This document shows positions 58,164 to 64,000 of a stretch of 64,000 nucleotides of DNA, piece by piece. How positions within the stretch are numbered: position 1 is the first letter of the stretch; the number at the start of each line of letters is the position of its first letter. The translations under genes and the position numbers were made by a program. The DNA comes from Stereocaulon alpinum (taxonomy: Eukaryota; Ascomycota; Lecanoromycetes; Lecanorales; Stereocaulaceae). A model generated the notes under the pieces. It did no database searches. It saw nothing but the letters and a program-made list of their open reading frames with translations, and was not told the origin of the DNA. Location: the NCBI GenBank assembly GCA_018257865.1, contig JAEUBA010000087.1, positions 62,001 to 126,000 on the forward strand, read 5' to 3'.

Positions 58164-59213
58164 TCACCTCCCAAATCTCATCTGTGCTTTCGCGAAACTA
58201 TGCAGTGCTCGAAGGAATACCTGATACCCTACACCAGTATTGTCCTGCACATGGAAAATTTCGGTTAACCTGACCTGCCAAGGAGGATACCCCTGCAGCT
58301 CCACGTTTGGCCCAAACAGTACAAGTAGATCAGGTTCGCCCATAACACTCTCTGTGATCTCAGCGTCCACAAGATCCAGTGATATGTCATTGGGAGACAG
58401 CTTCTTCCGCTGTGACATCTCCGTCAACGTTTTGGTTAGGTCAACAAGCGTAGAGCGGCCGTCTTCGGCTGAGAGAAGTAGAATTGACAGATGACCAGAC
58501 GGAGAGTCCAATTGGTCCAACTCTTCTGAGCTCCCACCGTTTAACAACGATGGTATATGTGGTGCTCGGACTTGGAGAGATGGGATGTTCCTCCCAAAGT
58601 AGGCATGTAGTTTGGAAGTTACTGTTCGATGAGTGCTGGGAAGGTATGCTTTGAGTATGCCTTGTTCAAGTCAGTCTTTGAACTAAGTCGGCCACGACTA
58701 GCTCTTTAGGTGCATACCAGTCTTCTCATATACACTTAACATCGGTATCCCCACGCATGCACACCATGCCGATAATTCAGCCAAATCGTCCATCAAAGAC
58801 TCCACTCCCGCTGTGCCTCGTTCCTCCCCTTTCAGCTCCAATATAACACTCAAATGCCCCGGCAATCGGTTGAGGTTCTTGACGTCTTGTTTGATAAGCT
58901 CCGGCGCCCTGTGGTGATAGTAGAGAATAGCAAAGACCTGATTCCAAAGAACGTGGTACGTTTGTCGTATCCGAATATAGACGGAGAAGAGGAGATGCAT
59001 TATGGTAAAAACAACAAGGTGCAGTTGATTAGTAGCAAAGGATCGCACTGGTTGCGCCATTCCCTTTCGAGGCGTGGGTCCCTTGGAGGCCATCGTTGGT
59101 GGAGGGGCAGGGAGGTACGGTCTGAGTAGGTCTTCGCGCTGCTGGGGAGTGAGGAAGGCCCCCTTTTGGCGGACATCTTGGCGATAGATCTTGGTCTCTT
59201 TGGAGAGCACCAT
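58164..59213 (-). CDS. NUS1: Dehydrodolichyl diphosphate synthase complex subunit Nus1
   Basis: Two exons, complement(58164..58660, 58718..59213), give 330 aa with a 57-nt intron (GTATGC, branch CTGAC). One TM helix (LHLVVFTIMHLLFSVYI) anchors the protein in the ER. The C-terminal cis-prenyltransferase-like domain shows GHLSVILELKGEE, DLAELSAWCACVGIPMLSVYE, HLSILLLSAEDGRSTLVDLT, EPDLLVLFGPNVELQGYPPW and the C-terminal QMRFGR with the RxG motif. Nus1 has no catalytic Asp and activates Rer2/Srt1 to make dolichol precursor. It is transcribed divergently from SEC10. Confidence 0.93.
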
Positions 59214-59649
59214 TGTGGCTCAATTGAAGGAGGCAATCTCAGCTTCCCCACGTGGCTGAGGGTAATGGCTGATCCGTTCTGCTAGTTGAATACGCACTGA
59301 AAACATGTACTAGAAGCTCGCGGACGCTTATCTAGGTTGTGGAAAGAGTGTGACTACTTAGTGTCATGACCAGTCGCGGCAAAAGGAAGGTTCCAGGCAG
59401 ATAACAGGGTGCAAGAACAAGCAGTAAACGAGTGTTGGTTTGTTGAGACGATTTATAAATGCCAAGAGAGGGTTTTGGTAAAAGCATGCGGCACCTTTCC
59501 GCTATCATCTCCATATCGATTGATCACACCTAAGCTACCTCGAACAACTATGAACGGCCAAAACCACCAGCAAACACAGGGAATGCGTGTTAGTGTTCGC
59601 TGCTGACAACAGGCTTCGAGCCTCGTGATTTAATGTCAATCTAAGCAAG
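59214..59649. promoter_or_regulatory. Divergent promoter region between NUS1 and SEC10
   Basis: 436 bp between divergent starts with no supportable frame. Both genes are essential secretory-pathway genes, so the region may carry two back-to-back housekeeping promoters. No specific element was identified. Confidence 0.5.
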
Positions 59650-62408
59650 ATGCCTGGTACTCTTAGCACAGCGTCCGCCAACCCTCAGAATAACCCTCCA
59701 TCGATTTACTCTACTACCAGATCAGTGTTTCCACCAGCACCTGTCTTTACACTGGACACCTTCTCAAACCGAGACTTCATTGTCAAAGACTTCGTCGAAG
59801 CTCTATCCGACAGCGCCGTGCCAACAAATCGCAAGTCTGGTCAGGCAAACCAAAGTATTGTCTTCGATCCCAAACCACTCATACGGAGCTTCGAGCATGC
59901 TCTCAATCGCATGTCAGATCTGTCTGGCGACTTAGAGCTACGAGAGAACGAGCTTTCGGGAGCGGTGAGAAGGGCGGAGGCGCAACATACAGCGAATGTA
60001 CAGAACTTGGGACGGAAACTTGAGCAAACAGTGGACTCATTCAACCGCCTCGATGCTTCGCTCAATAGCGACGACTATGACAGTGGAGGCAATGCGGTGG
60101 TCAAGATTGGAGAACGACTTGAAGAGCTGGATCGGCAAAGGCAGCGAGCATTAGATGCAAAATTTCTTATTCAGTGCTGGATGGAAGTCAGTGAGCGTGG
60201 AGAACTTTACCTACTCGAAGATATCCGACGGCAAGGTAGTGGAGAAGGCAAAGTCAGATGCGCGCGCATCGCACGTCAACTGAGCAAGATCAGCCAAAGA
60301 CTCGATCCTGAGAGCTGGGGTCATGCTAACGGGAATGGAAAGCTTGTTAACGGTATCAATGGAGTCCATGGACAAGACTACGACCGGAAAAGGCGTCATC
60401 ACAATACTCGAGAATTGATTGAAAAGTTTTCAGAAACACTTGAGAAGGATCTACTAAAGTCCTTCGATGACTTCTATAGAAGGCAAAACTTCGAAGGGAT
60501 GCGAGAATGTGCCAATGTACTCTACGACTTTAATGCCGGTGCAAGCGTTATAGCAGCCTTCGTGAACCAGCATGATTTCTTCATTCAACGGAGCCAGCTA
60601 ATTACCGATGACATTGCTGGAGACGCCGAGACATGGGACCGACTGGCAGACCCTGATGCGGAGCCTCCTGGCGTTGAATCAACTTTACAATCACTGGTCA
60701 ATGAAGTCAAGATGGTTATGCAGGAGGAGTCGATCATCATCAAAAGAGCCTTCCCTTACTCCGATCAAGTGCTCGGAAAGTTCTTACAGCGGGTCTTTCA
60801 GCAATCGATCCAGCAAAGGCTAGAGATGGTCCTCGAGAAAGCCAATACAATCTCGTCGCTCGCGTTCCTTAGATCTTTACAAGCTGCAAGGAGCTGTCTC
60901 AGTACCTTAATAGACGATCTGAAAGCACACGGCTTGACAGAGCATCCCGAGCCAGCTTCGCCGCAGATAGCGATTATACTTGATCAGCAGTTCGATGACT
61001 TGTTTGTACCATATTTTGTTGGCTCCTCGTACATTGAGCGAGAAAAGCGGAGTTTAGAGGAACTATATTCATCATTACTATTTAAGTTTACCATATTCCA
61101 CGTAAGTCATGACTGTTCTCACGTTTCATGAGGATGCTCACTAGTGCCCTGCAGTCACGAAGACGCAAGATACCCACTACATTTATGAAATCTTTAGCAA
61201 AGTCAGGAAGCGAAATGCTAGCGTCTGCCCGAGATGCATACGTAGAGCGGCTGGATTCGTCGGACTTGGCACCAGCCCAGAAAGCCATGCTTCTCCGAGT
61301 TGCAGGTCTCAAAGACACTGAGAGTGCAAAGACGCAAACAGAGATCGAGGTGACCGAACAAGACGGGGTGCTGAGTGTTGACAACGCGAAGCGTATGATG
61401 AAGTGGCTCGCCGAAGCTGTGGGCAGAGGCCTGGAACTTAGCGGAGGTAACGAGACGGCCAAAGATGTCTCCGCCTTACTTGACCTTTTATTGGCCAACA
61501 TGGGCGACATCTATATCGAGACCGCATTAGATTCGTGAGTAGCAACACGACTCATGCTAAGCTTGACTAAGGTGTTGACAGGGCAAACGAAATCGCGGCT
61601 AGCCAAGAGACAGCTAAGAACGAGCCTGACCTTTCCTACCTGATCGGCCTACGCTCTGCCATCAGCATGTTACATCTGATGAGCACGTGCATACGGACAG
61701 TACTAATTCCTTTAGCTCAAGCCAATGTCACCATTCGACGTGACATGGAAAAAACCTCGAACCAAGCCATGGACAGGATGGAGGAGAAGCTCAACAGTAT
61801 TATGCAGAGGTCGATTGACGTCGTGATAGCATCGGTCAGCAAGCTTCTTGGACGTCAAAGCAAGATGGAGTTCCGTCCCCGGGATGACGCTCTAAGTGGA
61901 GGTGGTGCATGGCTCGAGCAGCTGCAGACCCAAGTATGCTGCTGTCAATCTATCCTAAGTGCGTCTCGCTAATCGATAACTCTAGACATGTCAGTCGATA
62001 TACAATCTTCTAACTCGCTTCTACAATCTCGCTTTGACCGCCTTATCGCCATCTCCCAATCTCACCTCCCTACTTACCGAGCTAGCCATAAATTTCCGCA
62101 CCCTCCTCCTTGAGCATTTCAAGAAGTTCCAAGTCAACGCCGCTGGCGGCATCATGGTCACTAAAGACATTAGTAAATATATCGAATTGTTGCGAAGCTG
62201 GGATCTAGACCCGTCATTCAACCCCAGCTTCGAGGTGCTGACCGAGATCGGCAACCTTTTCGTTATCGGACCAGAAGCGCTGAAGGAAAGACTAAGAGGC
62301 AAAGGAGGAGTGGGAGGTGCATGGGACAGAGCTGATATGAGAGCGTATGTATTGAGGAGGGAAGACGCTGGTAGTGTGGGTGTGCAGAGTGTATTGAGCG
62401 CATTATGA
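59650..62408 (+). CDS. SEC10: Exocyst complex component Sec10
   Basis: Four exons, join(59650..61101, 61155..61534, 61582..61933, 61986..62408), sum to 2607 nt (868 aa). The introns are 47-53 nt. Recognisable blocks are FTLDTFSNRDFIVKDFVEAL, FDPKPLIRSFEHALNRM, the long coiled coil RAEAQHTANVQNLGRKLEQT, EKRSLEELYSSLLFKFTIFH at the first splice site, SDLAPAQKAMLLRVAG, and the C-terminal GGIMVTKDISKYIELLRSWD with EIGNLFVIGPEALKERLR. Sec10 is one of eight exocyst subunits that tether secretory vesicles to the plasma membrane and drive polar growth. The gene appears intact. Confidence 0.93.
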
Positions 62409-62761
62409 GGGAGCGACGATGTAGCATTAACATCTGGCCATGAGCGTTGGTTGCATTTCTGGGGCGTTGTGCAGCGAGAACGTACAGATACCCATGACAG
62501 CTAGCGTCGAGGTTGAATTATCGTCTGTGAACAAAAGCATCCTTCATCTAGTCAAGAAGTGCAGGGAAGACGGCAGCCACAACCGTTGGATTCAGGTACC
62601 CGTTGTTGTGGTGCGTCAGGCACGCATTTCTCGTAGGGCTGAGTGTTCTGTGTTTATTTGCCCTTGCTCCAACTATCAAACAACTCCTCCATATCTACCA
62701 GCTCTACACTTACGCTGGTATCCTACCAACTTCCATACTACAGCATCACAAAAAAATAACC
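62409..62761. other. Intergenic: promoter side of RNA1
   Basis: About 350 bp between tandem + genes. A CT-rich and A-rich stretch (62660-62760) precedes the RNA1 ATG. No gene is seen. Confidence 0.5.
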
Positions 62762-64000
62762 ATGACCTCCCTAAAAGTCTTCTCCCTCTCAGGCCGCTCC
62801 CTAAAGCTCGACTCAGAAGAAGACATAGAACCGCACCTCAAACCCCTCATCATCGCCGACACCATCACCGAAATCCACCTAGGCGGCAATACCCTCGGCA
62901 CCGGCGCCTGCAGCGCCCTCGCCTCCCTCCTCCGCACAAAGTCGACCCTGCAGATAGCTCGCTTCGACGACATCTTCACCTCTCGCCTGCTTTCCGAGAT
63001 ACCCCCCGCCCTCTCATCCCTGCTCACCGCCCTGCTAGAACTACCGAACCTACACACAGTAGACCTAGCAGATAATGCGTTCGGCCTCAACACCGTAGCG
63101 CCACTTGTGGATTTCCTGTCGAAACATGTCCCGCTCAAACATCTAATACTCAACAACAACGGCATGGGCCCAAATGCCGGAACGCAAATAGCAGACGCCC
63201 TAACCGCGCTGGCGGAGCGAAAAGAAGAAACGAGGAAAGCGGGACACGAGGTGCCAGACCTCGAAACAGTAATCTGCGGTCGTAATAGGCTTGAGAGCGG
63301 GAGCATGGCTGCTTGGTCAAAAGCGTTTCAGGCACATAAGAAAGTAAAAGTGGTGAAGATGGTGCAGAATGGGATACGGCAGGATGGGATACAGCTCCTG
63401 TTACGACAAGGATTGAAGGGATGCGATAAGCTCGAAGTTTTGGATCTGCAGGATAATACGTTTACGATTACGGGTGCTACGGCGCTAGCGGAGGTGGTGG
63501 AAGGGTGGAAACAGATACGGGAGTTGGGGGTTGGGGATTCATTACTTGGAGGCCGAGGGGCGGTGAAGTTAGCGGAGGCGCTGGGGAGAGGTGGGAATAG
63601 AAAATTGGAGGTGCTGAGGTTACAGTATAATGAGATTGATAAGAACGGTGTGCAGGGGGTGCTGAGGGCTGCGAATGGGAGTTTGGATTGCTTGAGGAGG
63701 GTGGAGTTGAATGGGAATAAGTTTTCTGAGGATGACGAGGGCGTAGAGGGATTACGGCTGCTTCTTGAGGAGCGGAAAGAAGAAGCTGGCGATGGTGTCA
63801 AAGGAGAAGATTGGGGCTTGGATGAGCTTAGTGATTTGGAAGAGGAGAGTGATGAGGAGGAAGAAGAGGATGTGGGTAGTGATGAGGAAGAAGAGAAAGA
63901 GGAAGAAGAAGAGAGGGAGGAGAGGGGTGAGAGGATATTGAAGGAGGCGGATGAGGAGGAGGCGAGTAAAGTCAGTCAGAAGAAAGATGATGATGTTGAT
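62762..64000 (+). CDS. RNA1: Ran GTPase-activating protein RanGAP/Rna1 (3' truncated)
   Basis: The ATG at 62762 opens 413 codons with no stop before the window ends. Leucine-rich repeats of the RanGAP kind fill the N-terminal 340 residues, with units such as ITEIHLGGNTLGTGACSALA, LHTVDLADNAFGLNTV, LKHLILNNNGMG, LEVLDLQDNTFTITGA and LEVLRLQYNEIDKNG. FDDIFTSRLLSEIPPAL corresponds to the segment carrying the catalytic arginine in yeast Rna1, so Arg75 is the likely arginine finger. This residue assignment is inferred. A long Glu/Asp tail (from about 63830) is typical of the family. It drives GTP hydrolysis by Ran in the cytosol for nuclear transport. Confidence 0.92.
   Translation, partial: MTSLKVFSLSGRSLKLDSEEDIEPHLKPLIIADTITEIHLGGNTLGTGACSALASLLRTKSTLQIARFDDIFTSRLLSEIPPALSSLLTALLELPNLHTVDLADNAFGLNTVAPLVDFLSKHVPLKHLILNNNGMGPNAGTQIADALTALAERKEETRKAGHEVPDLETVICGRNRLESGSMAAWSKAFQAHKKVKVVKMVQNGIRQDGIQLLLRQGLKGCDKLEVLDLQDNTFTITGATALAEVVEGWKQIRELGVGDSLLGGRGAVKLAEALGRGGNRKLEVLRLQYNEIDKNGVQGVLRAANGSLDCLRRVELNGNKFSEDDEGVEGLRLLLEERKEEAGDGVKGEDWGLDELSDLEEESDEEEEEDVGSDEEEEKEEEEEREERGERILKEADEEEASKVSQKKDDDVD

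Noticed and set aside
1..64000. CRISPR arrays, operons, rRNA genes, biosynthetic gene cluster
   Set aside because: No regularly spaced repeats, no polycistronic layout, no rRNA-like sequence, and no polyketide synthase, NRPS or terpene synthase signature seen.

Overview
This window is nuclear DNA from a filamentous ascomycete (Pezizomycotina, most likely Dothideomycetes). The basis is dense single-gene spacing, 45-190 nt GT-AG introns with CTNAC-type branch points, and fungal families: a HET-domain protein, a STAND/NACHT-like protein, DUF7025-type AAA+ ATPase, sedolisin, and Cys-rich single-pass membrane proteins. There are no operons, rRNA genes, CRISPR arrays or complete tRNA genes. Exons were joined by hand. 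For most multi-exon genes the summed exon length is a multiple of three, which supports the models.

Layout. 0-8 kb: 3' end of a methyltransferase, a pyrimidine/purine-asymmetric spacer with G-rich repeats, a HET gene, a Cys-rich membrane protein gene, a 348-bp MITE with 62-bp inverted ends, and a decayed relative of the membrane protein gene. 8-16 kb: a 1357-aa unidentified protein, mitochondrial ribosomal protein mL54, and a secreted protein. 17.7-27.8 kb: a multi-pass membrane protein gene broken by one stop codon, COX17, ALG6, a nucleolin-type gene and a C-terminally membrane-anchored protein. 28-36 kb: a block with a STAND/NACHT-like protein, a divergent AAA+ ATPase and an ankyrin protein. 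36-47 kb: gene-poor, with two secreted-protein genes, a DUF7726-like gene and a GNAT gene with an internal stop. 47-64 kb: mostly housekeeping genes: a mitochondrial two-RRM protein, divergent TAF7 and TAF3 (two TFIID subunits), a sedolisin protease, a second Cys-rich membrane protein, NUS1, SEC10 and the 5' part of the RanGAP gene RNA1.

Functional links are few. TAF7 and TAF3 act in the same TFIID complex from a shared 301-bp promoter region. ALG6 and NUS1 both serve dolichol-linked glycosylation but lie 36 kb apart. The HET, STAND, AAA+ and ankyrin genes belong to classes used in fungal self/non-self recognition. Three coding relics carry internal stops that single C-to-T or G-to-A transitions could have made, and the two MITE ends differ only by CpA/TpA-type changes. 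Together these suggest past repeat-induced point mutation (RIP) or ordinary decay.
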